Assembly: GCF_021730395.1 (NCBI RefSeq)
Contig: NC_069376.1
Coordinates: 18,819,001 to 18,883,000, forward strand
DNA: 64,000 nt
Reading direction: 5' to 3'
Origin: Mercenaria mercenaria
Taxonomy: Eukaryota; Mollusca; Bivalvia; Venerida; Veneridae
Under the pieces are notes generated by a model. The model ran no database searches. It worked only from the letters and a program-made list of their open reading frames with translations, and was not told where the DNA came from. This document shows, in pieces, positions 1 through 10,375 of this stretch (position 1 is the stretch's first letter; every line of letters begins with the position of its first letter). Made by a program: the position numbers and the translations under genes.

Positions 1-1236
1 TTGGATTAGTATTTATTAAGTAAGTATATAAGAAAAATTAAAAGTAGTGTTTTAGGAACAAAGGACGTCGATTAAAATAATCCAAGATTTAGTATGGCGT
101 GTCAGGTGTTTCAAATTCAATTAAGTAATAGTTATTTTTTGTGCTCAGTCATTATTACACATTTTTTTTTTAATACAGTAGGTCTATAATATTATGCTTT
201 AGAATTGTAAACTACACAAAGTTTGTTTTCTACTGGTTCGCCTGGAATGATCAAACGTCACATTTTTGTACAAACTGTTGAATATGCACATGTGACTGTA
301 ATTATATTTGACCTCTAGCAAATAAAACAATGTCTGCAAAAAAGTGAGGTTTGACCATTGCTCCAGGGCATATTCATACCAGTCTTTGACAGCCAAATGG
401 CATGCCTCGCTACAAGTTGTAGTTAGCATACTATCCCGTGCGTAAGATATGGTATCTTTCGTGTGAGGAAGCCATTCTGCCAGCTGGTTCTATCCAGCTG
501 GTCGTTCGTGCTTGAAATAATGCTAGAAGAGGCACGCATTACCAACTTTTAGTAACATCTCTAAACCAATAGAGCGGGACAGACCTATCATAAAGATCAA
601 TAAAACCAATGATCCAGTAACATCGCTACCGGACGGATTCGTTGATTTCCGTACTAATTGTTGTTGTTGTAGCAACACGGGGGTGACGTTTTCCTCCATC
701 ACAAAATCTGGAAAGTCACCGTATGATCATATCAGCTGGAGCATATGGCATTAAAAACCCAAAACAAAGAAATCCGCATAGTATCGTCTTATGTAAACAC
801 AAATATTATTTGTAGGACATATATGAACATTATAAAATAAAATATAATTCTATTTACCGACTACATATGTATATTATATTTAAAAATACAATAAAAATGT
901 TACCAGATGAAATCAGTATTACGATATATCACACAAAATATTGAGGCATACGTCACAAATACTATTTTTTAGACGTATACGTGGCATATTGAACTTCATA
1001 TCACCTGGAACAACTGATACGATTAGACCTTCCTGATATCACAAAAAAATATTGAGTCATACATCACAAATACTATTTTTGGACGTATATGTGGCATATT
1101 GAATGGTCCAGTATAAATACAGTAATATATATATATGCAATGTATTAGATATTGAACTTTGCAACGTCCATAGATTTAAAGATTCCGTAATAATTTTATT
1201 TTGCCTTTTTTTCAGATAACCTAGATTAATAAGAAT
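1..1236. other. Intergenic, upstream of SDR copy 1
   Basis: AT-rich sequence with no coding region I can support. Close to the gene it holds a direct repeat: about 70 bases at 925-993 recur at 1036-1102, both ending in GTGGCATATTGAA. A TATAAATA string lies at 1112-1119, and a pyrimidine-rich tract ending in CAG lies at about 1203-1216, 21 bases before the ATG. These could be a core promoter and a 3' splice site of an untranslated leader, but neither is proven. The rest shows nothing recognisable. Confidence 0.5.
1112..1119 (+). promoter_or_regulatory. Possible TATA box of SDR copy 1
   Basis: TATAAATA lies about 118 bases before the start codon, immediately after the second of two direct repeats. 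In AT-rich DNA such a string is expected by chance, so this rests only on position. Confidence 0.25.
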
Positions 1237-2220
1237 ATGGGTGGTAGCGCCTCGTTTCCGGTCGTGCAGATCCCGAAAAGTCGCATTTTCTTAATCACGG
1301 GAGCGAATGCCGGAATTGGATATGAGATGGCTAAATGGTCAGCCATGATGGGAGCTACAGTGATCCTAGCTTGTCGGTCAGAGGACAGAGCAAGAAAAGC
1401 CATGGAAAGAATGCAAGAGGAATTTAAAACTGAAAAAGAAAAAGGAACAACGGGCTTAACTGATAGTCCAACACTAGCGCTTGAATTCATGAAACTGGAC
1501 CTTGCATCGTTTCAGTCAGTGGTAGAATTTTGTGAGGAATTTAAGAAAAGTGGCCGTCAGCTACACGTGTTGTGTTGTAATGCAGGTCTCGCTATAAGTC
1601 ACGGCAAACGAAGTGCAGACGGACTGGAGATCATGCTACAGGTCAACTATCTAAGTCATTGCATCATACTTGCAAAATTCCTACCAATAATGAAAAAGTC
1701 AGGACCCGACTGTCGCATTGTACTCACGTCAAGCAAAGCTCATGAAAACGGAACGTTTGATGTTGCTACGATGAATTACACTGGCACCGTCGAAAGATTT
1801 CCAGAGTTCGATTATTACGGACGGTCAAAGTTGTATCAAGTTATGCAAACAATTGCTTTGTCACGAAGTCTTAAGAATTCCAACATTACCATCAACAGCT
1901 TTCATCCTGGATTGGTTGACACGGAGATTTTTCGGCCCGCAGATACATGCTTTATGAAATGTTGTCTTTGCTTTTGCAAAACTATAGGTGGCATGAGAAC
2001 CTGTTTAGAAGGGGCCACAACCGGCATTGACCTTGCTACGAATCCGAAACATGCCGGGGTGTCAGGCCGTTACTGGGTAGATTGTAAGATCACAACGCCA
2101 TCTAGCACGTCACGTGACGAGCAAAAACAGGCGACGCTGTGGAAAGAAACGTATCCGTTTATTCAAAAGTACCTAACCGAAGAGGACATATCAAATCTTG
2201 AGGAAAAATCTCAAGAATAG
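1237..2220 (+). CDS. SDR copy 1, retinol dehydrogenase/WWOX-like oxidoreductase
   Basis: A single-exon coding region of 327 residues for a classical short-chain dehydrogenase/reductase, expected to oxidise or reduce an alcohol/carbonyl (retinoid, steroid or other lipid) with NADP(H). Visible motifs are TGANAGIG at residues 21-28 (Rossmann cofactor loop), CRS at 46-48 (the Arg favours NADP(H)), NAG at 115-117, the active-site Asn in VNYLSH (N137), Ser165/166, and Tyr194-x3-Lys198 in DYYGRSK. The size fits the RDH/WWOX-like SDRs, but there is no WW domain or N-terminal membrane helix. The N-terminus MGGSASF fits an N-myristoylation site. It is the most diverged copy of the array and has a cysteine-rich substrate-loop segment at residues 238-256 (six Cys) and an extra C-terminal KSQE. 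The start is chosen because it aligns with the other five copies. The family is certain; the substrate is unknown. Confidence 0.92.
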   Translation: MGGSASFPVVQIPKSRIFLITGANAGIGYEMAKWSAMMGATVILACRSEDRARKAMERMQEEFKTEKEKGTTGLTDSPTLALEFMKLDLASFQSVVEFCEEFKKSGRQLHVLCCNAGLAISHGKRSADGLEIMLQVNYLSHCIILAKFLPIMKKSGPDCRIVLTSSKAHENGTFDVATMNYTGTVERFPEFDYYGRSKLYQVMQTIALSRSLKNSNITINSFHPGLVDTEIFRPADTCFMKCCLCFCKTIGGMRTCLEGATTGIDLATNPKHAGVSGRYWVDCKITTPSSTSRDEQKQATLWKETYPFIQKYLTEEDISNLEEKSQE

Positions 2221-3633
2221 GAGATCTGAAGACGTGATGAAATTATAAAAATCAAACCGTTCCAGATATGTGTCCAGTTTATGGAAACTTAACAGTGACA
2301 TGCAATTACAAAATAAGACGAAATTCAGTATTAACATGTGTGTGATCAGACATCGTGTCTGTGAAGAATGTAAACAAACACTTAATTATGATACTTTGTA
2401 GGTTTATTATAAAAAATGAATAATTATCTGTAGACATGTGCCTTTAAAGATTGTATGATGTCTGTCCAGTGTGTCAAATTCAGAATACTAATAATGAATC
2501 TACATGTGTAATAGAAACGAAATGCCAGCATAGCGGTTTCAAATTTGATGAATGTTGCTTCCACGACATCAATTTTACTACGACAGTCGAACACAGATAA
2601 GTTTTGAAGTATATTTGAAAAGTGATTTCTATAGGGTATGCAATAGGGAAGCACACATAATATTTTAAGCTGGTAGATAGAAAATCAGAAAACACTGATT
2701 TTATCGATTCAAACAACACGAATACAGATATTTACATGCTTAAGTTTACATGCCGTTTAAATCAAATATACTTAATTTATTACTCGTTTTAACTCATTGA
2801 ATGGAAGAATCATAAATAAGACTTATATGTACAATTGCCTGCTATATTGTAATGCTTTTCATTCGTTATTTTTATTCACTCGGGTTGTTTACTTTCATTG
2901 TTATAGCTTTTACTGACGAAAACTCAGGAAGTTTGCTATTGCATTTGGTTATATTTACAGGACGACAACCCAACATTTTGTTCTAGTATTATGCCATCTT
3001 TATCAATCGTTCACTTTAGTTTGTGTATGTATTCAGTTTTCGCGACATACTTCAATGTTCCCTTATTCCTTCTAGTAAATCCAAATTTCATATGATGTTA
3101 CCATATGTATCAGATATTTAGTATTTCTGCAAACTAAATTCTAAGATTTATAGTATATCATAGTAAGTGTAATGTTTTTGATACTGTACACAATACACTT
3201 GATATGTATGCCATATTGATTTTCGCGGTGAGCGATTGTTCGGCAACACTGACGTTTTTGGCTCTGTTTTGACTGTATTATTCACGACGTCCTGTTCTTA
3301 TATGTCAAAGATAGTTCATAATATGTCTGTTTACCATTCTACAATTATTATGTTACGCATTTCTATATTTCAACGCATTTTGTTGTGGAGCATTCTTTTT
3401 ACTGTCTCACCCTGTTGATAGTGGATAATCTCAGAACTTTTCTTTAGTACGTTCATTTTCGCACTGGTTCATCATCGTGTTATGTGCTGTTTCTGTGAGA
3501 GCATAGATAGGCTCCCATGTTTTCAGTCGAGGTCTCCAACTTCGAAGTTTACACTTGTTTGTTGTTTTATAGTTAATCTTGATATCGAATTTCTAAAGAT
3601 GCGCACAATTTTCATTTGTTTCACTTTGGCAAT
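2221..3633. other. Intergenic 3' of SDR copy 1
   Basis: AT-rich, with no recognised gene or repeat. It does not resemble the 3' flanks of the other SDR copies, so copy 1 is not part of the later segmental duplications. Short ORFs here look random. Confidence 0.4.
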
Positions 3634-3848
3634 TTTAACCCTTAGCATACTGGACACCATTGATTCTGCCTTTGCGACCTGTGCAGATCATGATCAGCCT
3701 GCAGATCCGTGCAGTCTGATCAAGATCTGCACTGTTCGCTATTCAGTCGGTATAGTATTGGTAAGCGCCCCTTATAACAACTAATGGTACTGTCCAAATT
3801 GGAAGATGGATAAGTTCATTATAGAAAGTTTGCAGAGTAAGGGTTAAA
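3634..3848 (+). mobile_element. MITE with TTTAACCCTTA termini
   Basis: The ends are inverted (TTTAACCCTTA at 3634 and TAAGGGTTAAA ending at 3848) around about 215 bases. The interior contains the string GATTCTGCCTTTGCGACC and nested GCAGATC/GATCTGC palindromes. Related copies lie at 25364-25545, 39058-39197 and, in part, 39385-39480. It is non-coding and probably a non-autonomous DNA transposon; I associate this sequence with bivalve genomes. Confidence 0.6.
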
Positions 3849-4343
3849 CATTTTAGGAAATGATGAATGAAATGATTGACAAAACTAAAATACCAAGTTG
3901 CTACACGACTGTGCGTCTTCACAACAGTTTGTAATATCATTATGCAATGTTTTTTTGTATGTACCTTTTAAACTGGTAGGATTTTAGTAAATAAATTATA
4001 AGAAATTTTAGTAGTCTTTTATGATACTTTTTTCTAGTTGCGTATTTTCGAAACCTTATTCAAAAGTTATTGTTGGAGTTCAAAATTTAGTGTTCCGTCC
4101 ACTAGTCGAGTGATTCACGCCGTGCAGTCAAACAGTAAAATTAGATATATACTCATGTCGGCCAGTCAAGGGGGTGGAGGGGCAGAGAATCGTATCGGAA
4201 GTCCAGCTCAGGTCTTGTACCAGCTTTGACTGTTGTTAAACAGTACACTATCTTTTAACGGTCAACCCGCAGTAAATGAATGATATGAGGGAGTAATAAG
4301 TTTGCTAAAAAAGGAAGCAACACGTACAGTGATGAAGAATAAT

Positions 4344-4559
4344 ACTGAGCCGCACCATGAGAAAACCAACATAGTGCGTTTGCGACCAGCATGGATTCAG
4401 ACCAGAAGCAGTCTGGTCTGGGTACATGCTGTTCGCTTTCAAAGCTTATTGCAATTAGAGAAACCGTTAGCGGACAGCATGGGTCCTGATGCGCAGGCTG
4501 GTCTGGATCCATGCTGGTCGCAAATGGACTATGTTGGTCTTCTCATGGCGCGGCTCAGT
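4344..4559. mobile_element. Long-palindrome MITE (CTGAGCCGC... family)
   Basis: A 216-base near-perfect palindrome. The left end CTGAGCCGCACCATGAGAA is mirrored by TTCTCATGGCGCGGCTCAG at the right end, and the arms continue with GCGACCAGCATGGAT/ATCCATGCTGGTCGC. The centre holds GCAATTAGAGAAACCG. I recognise this as a very abundant bivalve inverted-repeat element. It has no coding capacity; the ORFs reading across both strands are an artefact of the symmetry. Confidence 0.75.
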
Positions 4560-5099
4560 TATAAATTGCGCATTTGAATCTTTCAAATTGGTTATTGACT
4601 TGTTAAATACAAATCACATGCTATGTATCGACCTTCCGTATTTGTAGAACTAGCAAGGTTACGGTAGATACATTCTTTGTCGTGATAATTCTTACGTCTG
4701 CAGTGCCGGGTTACTGTGTTTATCGACCGTGCTCTAAATGTAGGACTATACGTGCTAATATATAGTACAACGCAAAACAGTCTGTACATTCTTTACCAAA
4801 ACAGTGTATCTATCCGGGCTTTTACCGGATTTGAAATTGTAAAACTTGGTTTGAGATTTCTACCGTTGAGGTATTTTTGCTCCCAACCTGTTATTAAATC
4901 ATGTAGGGATTTAATTATGAATTAAAGTTAGAAAATAGTCCTACCTCGGCCGTTTATAAGGTCAGTTGATTACGTTTTAGCAGTAACAGTAACTTCGGCT
5001 GCAATATTGTATTCGGCTCGAGTAGATTTAAACAGACCTGGATTCAACGAGGCGCTCGTGCCGAGTGTGATCCCGCCTAGCAAAATCAACGAGAGCCGA
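4560..5099. other. Intergenic, no gene seen
   Basis: Unique-looking AT-rich sequence. A moderately GC-rich piece at 4985-5110 with partly mirrored GGCTGCAATATTGTATTCGGCTC / GAGCCGAATGCATTATTGCAAAT-like ends (first and last parts only) may be the remnant of another short inverted-repeat element. Confidence 0.3.
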
Positions 5100-5184
5100 A
5101 TGCATTATTGCAAATCAAGGTTCTATTTTCATGTGACCCTTTTCTTATACAAATAAATTGACAATAATATTATATAAAACGACG

Positions 5185-5460
5185 CCCTTGTGAAATTATT
5201 CCGCAAGCGTGTAACGTTGTTTCTGCTATTATATCATTTTGATTCTAATATGTTTTACATGTAAAGAGGTGGATAAAATAGGGAAGCACTATTTCGTGGC
5301 ACATGTATGGCGCCAAATATAGCAGGTCGATGTGACGTCAGCACGTAACTGTGTTTTACAGTGTTAAAATAAGGGTGAGGAATAATTTGATATAGTGCGT
5401 AGGCGTTTAATGAGTTCTTTTTTTCGCGCATTATAAGCTATTCAGTGTTTGTGAATTTAT
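5185..5460 (+). repeat. Left arm of a ~3-kb inverted repeat
   Basis: Pairs in reverse complement with 7990-8290. The best-matching core is GTATGGCGCCAAATATAG at about 5308-5325 against its complement near 8148-8168, followed on both sides by ACAGTGTTAAAA. Identity is roughly 75% by eye with small gaps. The two arms enclose the triple TIR-element array. Confidence 0.6.
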
Positions 5461-5461
5461 G

Positions 5462-5931
5462 TATAGGTCAGAGACCACCAATTCCAAAAAGTACAGGGAA
5501 CTTACTGGGAATGAGGTAAGTGTATACCTGGGAATAAGGTAACGTCTGTGCGTTCTGATTGGTCAGTCATGTAAACAAATCCAGGAAGTGATTATTTTTT
5601 CAAAATTGATATTTTTTCACTGCATTTACAGTATTTTATTATACATTTTGACAAAACTTGCTACATTTTATGTGTATTGAAAACAAGTTTTATCAAACTA
5701 ATTTCTCCCGCCATGTCAATGATGTAAACAGGGGGTCATCTCATTCACACGAAAATTACTTAAATAAAGTATCACTATTCATATGTTTTTCGTCCGATAT
5801 TTTGGTAGAACTAAGATAGTTCTTGAAAAACTTGTAATTAGATATACATGTTTCGATGTATGGAAGGCCGTACACGCCATAATGTTACAATGTAAGTCTA
5901 TGGGAAAACAATTGGTGGTCTCTAACCTATA
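5462..5931. mobile_element. TIR element A, array copy 1
   Basis: A ~470-bp non-coding element bounded by inverted TATAGGTCAGAGACCACCAA and TTGGTGGTCTCTAACCTATA. It is the first of three copies at a 972-973-base spacing. It has no transposase ORF, so it is a MITE-like non-autonomous element. Superfamily unassigned; a TA target is possible because the ends read TATA. Confidence 0.75.
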
Positions 5932-6433
5932 ATAGAGCTAAAACATGACTTTCGTAGGAAATCATCACAGATAATGTAAATGACCACAAATCTGTTGTAA
6001 ATGATGTAGAAAGACGTTTTCGTGCAAAAATAAGCCTGAAATTTGATTTTTTTTTTAAATTTGGCCTCTTTTTTTAACAGGTGTGCCCATTTTTATCTGA
6101 GCTTTTTGGCCAAAAAGGATCATTTTTATCTCTGTAATGTTACAAAATGATAAAAATTAATAGACCTTATTTCTATTTTTTACGGAATGAATCGTATTTC
6201 AGCTTCCAAGTCAAATCAAAAGCAGACAACTGAGATTTTCACGAAAATTTGCAATCTGACGACAACAGGGACTGAGTCTGTGCATATAAATCGACAGGGG
6301 GTGACCTCAGTAAACTGTCCATATCTTTCTTAAAACTGAACATTTGTTGATGAAACTTTGTAAGACATTTGGTATTGGATCATGTTTCACAATATCACTG
6401 TAAAATTGGAAAATGTGATACGAAACATTCATC
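5932..6433. repeat. Spacer 1 of the TIR-element array
   Basis: A ~502-base spacer repeated almost identically at 6905-7406. It carries a small palindrome CTTTTTGGCCAAAAAG. Together with the preceding element it forms the 972-base tandem unit. No coding region. Confidence 0.7.
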
Positions 6434-6904
6434 TATAGGTCAGAGACCACCAATTCCAAAAAGTACAGGGAACTTACTGGGAATGAGGTAAGTGTATACC
6501 TGGGAATAAGGTAACGTCTGTGCGTTCTGATTGGTCAGTCATGTAAACAAATCCAGGAAGTGATTATTTTTTCAAAATTGATATTTTTCCACTGCATTTA
6601 CAGTATTTTATTATACATTTTGACAAAACTTGCTACATTTTATGTGTATTGAAAAAAGTTTTATCAAACTAATTTCTCCCGCCGTGTCAATGATGTAAAC
6701 AGGGGGTCATCTCATTCACACGAAAATTACTTAAATAAAGTATCACTATTCATATGTTTTTCGTCCGATATTTTGGTAGAACTAAGATAGTTCTTGAAAA
6801 ACTTGTAATTATAGATATACATGTTTCGATGTATGGAAGGCCGTACACGCCATAATGTTACAATGTAAGTCTATGGGAAAACAATTGGTGGTCTCTAACC
6901 TATA
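6434..6904. mobile_element. TIR element A, array copy 2
   Basis: Nearly identical to 5462-5931 (a few substitutions and short indels by eye), with the same TIRs. The high identity to copies 1 and 3 points to recent tandem amplification. Confidence 0.75.
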
Positions 6905-7406
6905 ATAGAGCTAAAACATGACTTTCGTAGGAAATCATCACAGATAATGTAAATGACCACAAATCTGTTGTAAACGATGTAGAAAGACGTTTTCGTGCAA
7001 AAATAAGCGTGAAATTTGATTTTTTTTTAAAATTTGGCCTCTTTTTTTAACAGGTGTGCCCATTTTTATCTGAGCTTTTTGGCCAAAAAGGATCATTTTT
7101 ATCTCTGTAATGTTACAGAATGATAAAAATTAATAGACCTTATTTCTATTTTTTACGGAATGAATCGTATTTCAGCTTCCAAGTCAAATCAAAAGCAGAC
7201 AACTGAGATTTTCACGAAAATTTGCAATCTGACGACAACAGGGACTGAGTCTGTGCATATAAATCGACAGGGGGTGACCTCAGTAAACTGTCCATATCTT
7301 TCTTAAAACTGAACATTTGTTGATGAAACTTTGTAAGACATTTGGTATTGGATCATGTTTCACAATATCACTGTAAAATTGGAAAATGTGATACGAAACA
7401 TTCATC
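6905..7406. repeat. Spacer 2 of the TIR-element array
   Basis: Second copy of the spacer at 5932-6433, differing at a handful of bases. Confidence 0.7.
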
Positions 7407-7876
7407 TATAGGTCAGAGACCACCAATTCCAAAAAGTACAGGGAACTTACTGGGAATGAGGTAAGTGTATACCTGGGAATAAGGTAACGTCTGTGCGTTC
7501 TGATTGGTCAGTCATGTAAACAAATCCAGGAAGTGATTATTTTTTCAAAATTGATATTTTTTCACTGCATTTACAGTATTTTATTATACATTTTGACAAA
7601 ACTTGCTACATTTTATGTGTATTGAAAAAAAGTTTTATCAAACTAATTTCTCCCGCCATGTCAATGATGTAAACAGGGGGTCATCTCATTCACACGAAAA
7701 TTACTTAAATAAAGTATCACTATTCATATGTTTTTCGTCCGATATTTTGGTAGAACTAAGATAGTTCTTGAAAAACTTGTAATTAGATATACATGTTTCG
7801 ATGTATGGAAGGCCGTACACGCCATAATGTTACAATGTAAGTCTATGGGAAAACAATTGGTGGTCTCTAACCTGTA
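7407..7876. mobile_element. TIR element A, array copy 3
   Basis: Third copy. Its right terminus reads CTAACCTGTA instead of CTAACCTATA, and the sequence beyond it differs from the other spacers, so the tandem array ends here. Confidence 0.75.
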
Positions 7877-7989
7877 ACACCATATCATTTCGACTTTGAA
7901 ACGTCTTTTATGAAACATAATACGTTGACGTGACGTCAGATTTCCACGCTTTAACGAAAATGTGCATGGAGTTTTCATGTTAGAATTAA

Positions 7990-8290
7990 GAAACCATATA
8001 CTAGTGTTCCAAAGAATGATTTGTCATTGAATAAAGTCGTTGTAGGAAGGAATTATATCAAGAGGGCGCACCCCCAAGTTGTTCCGCAGGGCGTGTTAAT
8101 TCCCGTTTTTAACACTGTTTTAACACTGTAAGCGTCACGTCAGCCTTCTATATTTGGCGCCATACATGCGCCGCAAAATAGAGCTTCCACTTTTCATCTG
8201 ATTGTTTACTTAAAAGACTTATTAGAATCGAAATGCTATATATAGCAGAACCATGTTTAACAAACCTCAAAAATAGAATTCGGTTAAATA
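7990..8290 (-). repeat. Right arm of the ~3-kb inverted repeat
   Basis: Reverse complement of 5185-5460; see that entry. The sequence between the tandem array and this arm (7877-7989) is unique. Confidence 0.55.
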
Positions 8291-8587
8291 AACGCCGCGT
8301 GTATAATTCACCCGGGCTACGCCCTCCTGAAGTATAAACTCGATATGTTAAAACATAGTTCTGTTATACACTATTTCTTAATAAATAATATTGTTGAAAA
8401 TGTCAACAAAATACGTATAAAGCGTGTTATTTTGTCGAAATAAAAGGGGGAAAATATCCATATTTCATCATGAAATATGGTTTTGACATAGATATTACCG
8501 CCGTGAGAAAGAAAAAATAAATAACTTAACATGCATGCAGTAATAATATGTTTTGAATGGGATTTGGTTGCCATAGTTATACTATCG

Positions 8588-9100
8588 ACTGTTAGTTAAA
8601 CTAAACCCAGTTGTACGATATAAAGAGAAACTCTACTCATGTCGGAGAGTTCACGATATGTATCTATGAGCTACCATCATGATACACTGAGATGAAGCAG
8701 GAAGTGTTTTCTACTAAATGGGGGTTGTATGTTAAGCTATGATTCATTTGTTGTTTTGCTAAATTTATTATTATAACTACGTAAAGAAAAAAAAAACACA
8801 TCCGGACACTTTAAGGCCCGGAGTGTTAGATCTATAAACAAAGAACAAGAATAGTTCATGTTAAAGTACAGTGTCCAACAGTTAAATTAGATTAGAGGGA
8901 CTTATATAGCAAACTTGAGGGATAAACAGAGCAAATTGAAGAGATATAGAGACCGAATTGGAGAATTGGAGGAATATAAAGAGCAAATAGGAAGGACATA
9001 GAGAAGCAATTACAGAAATATAGAAAACAAGGCAATTCCGATATATAGACAAAAGAGGTAAGTATTAAATTTTATAAAAATACCTTTCTGACAAATATAT
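8588..9100 (+). repeat. Interspersed repeat E with internal minisatellite, copy 1
   Basis: It begins with GACTGTTAGTTAAAC and contains CATCCGGACACTTTAAG. It then runs into a degenerate minisatellite of about 25-30 bases of the type 'ATAGAGANCAAATTGGAGG' and ends with TATAAAAATACCTTTCTGACA. It matches 43611-44362 on the same strand and 28885-29681 inverted. Non-coding; class unknown. Confidence 0.55.
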
Positions 9101-9109
9101 ATATATTGT

Positions 9110-9990
9110 GTGTGTGTGCGCTTGTCAGATTAAAATGCTATAGCATAACAGGCACATGCTATGCCACAACATTACGATGGCATGATGGTGATGTGACAAC
9201 AACATGTTTGTAATGGTGCGATAGCACGATAGTGATAGAGCGAAGTCACGTTTACGGAGACGTAAAGTAATATCGCATCGTCGCCATCGTGCTGTCCGAC
9301 CATCGTGCTGTCGTAGTACTGCGTATTCGTAATCGTCCAGTCTCGCGATCGTGCTGTCGTAGTATTACGTTTTCCTTATTGTGCTGTCTCATCTACATGC
9401 TATTGTAGTTTCGCTCCTAACTCATCGTGCTGTCTCATCATCGTGATATCGTAGTATCGCGTCTTCCTCATCGTGCTGTCTCACCATCTTGTTATCGTAG
9501 TATTGCGTTTTCGTTATCGTGCGGTCTCACCATCTTGTTATCGTAGTATCGCGTATTCGATATCGTGCAGTCTCATAATTTTGCTATCGTTGTATCGCGT
9601 AATCGATATCGTGCAGTCTCACCATCTTGTTATCGTAGTATCGCGTATTCGATATCGTGCAGTCCCATCATTTTGCTATCGTAATATTGCGTAATCGATA
9701 TCGTGCAGTCTCACCATCTTGTTATCGTGCAGTCTCACCATTTTGCTATCAGAGTATTGCGTAATCGGTGGTAGCCTCGTGTATTCCTTATCGTGCAATC
9801 TTGATCTCGTCGTCGTGCTATCCTAGTATCACCTCTTCGTTATCGTGCTGTCTCACCATAGTGCTATAGTAGTACCGCGCCTGCGCTCCATCACCTTCGT
9901 AACTTTGCTATATCACCATCATGTCATCGCACTGTCGTAAAATCATAGTCGTAGCATCGTACTGTTGTGGCATCGCGTGTACCTGATGCC
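9110..9990. repeat. Degenerate ATCGTGCTGTC/GTAGTATCGCG minisatellite
   Basis: About 0.9 kb built from repeated strings such as CACCATCTTGTTATCGTAGT and ATATCGTGCAGTC at roughly 45-base spacing. The array is best preserved at 9470-9740 and decays outward. The ORF crossing it at 9473-9694 encodes a repetitive peptide and is not a gene. Confidence 0.7.
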
Positions 9991-10027
9991 ACAGTTGTAA
10001 TCGCGCTATGATCCTAACGGGACACTT

Positions 10028-10259
10028 TAGGCATAAAAAAGTGTTTGTTTCCGGTATTCCGACCTACCGCGGGCCCTAACAGTTTTGCACGACCCTAAAT
10101 GTTTTAACAAAAAGTTGCAAAACTGCACTTTTTATGCTTTAAACATGGACTGTAATGTTTGAAATCAACCTACTGACGCTCTAAAGGCATAATCCCCTTA
10201 TTTGTATTCATTTTTTACTCAAAAACAATTTCCGAAAAGTCTCACTTATTAAAAAACAA

Positions 10260-10309
<50 letters not shown>

Positions 10310-10375
10310 AAAAAACCCGACCTACCTACCCTAATTTGTTTTGAGCATGTTACCGGAAACAACTTTTTAGGCCTT
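10028..10375. mobile_element. MITE B with central poly-A, copy 1
   Basis: Inverted ends GTTTCCGGTA (from about 10048) and TACCGGAAAC (to about 10363), extended by TTAGGCATAAAAAAG / CTTTTTAGGCC. The middle holds a run of about 45 A at 10262-10306 followed by GACCTACCTACCCTAAT. Related copies at 12405-12695 and 29695-29945 carry a different simple repeat at the same internal place. Confidence 0.6.

Noticed and set aside
3482-3784. 100-residue ORF with a hydrophobic stretch
   Set aside because: Its second half is the TTAACCCTTA MITE and the first half has no recognisable domain.
4255-4577. ORFs on both strands of the palindromic element
   Set aside because: Caused by inverted-repeat symmetry of a MITE; no protein similarity recognised.
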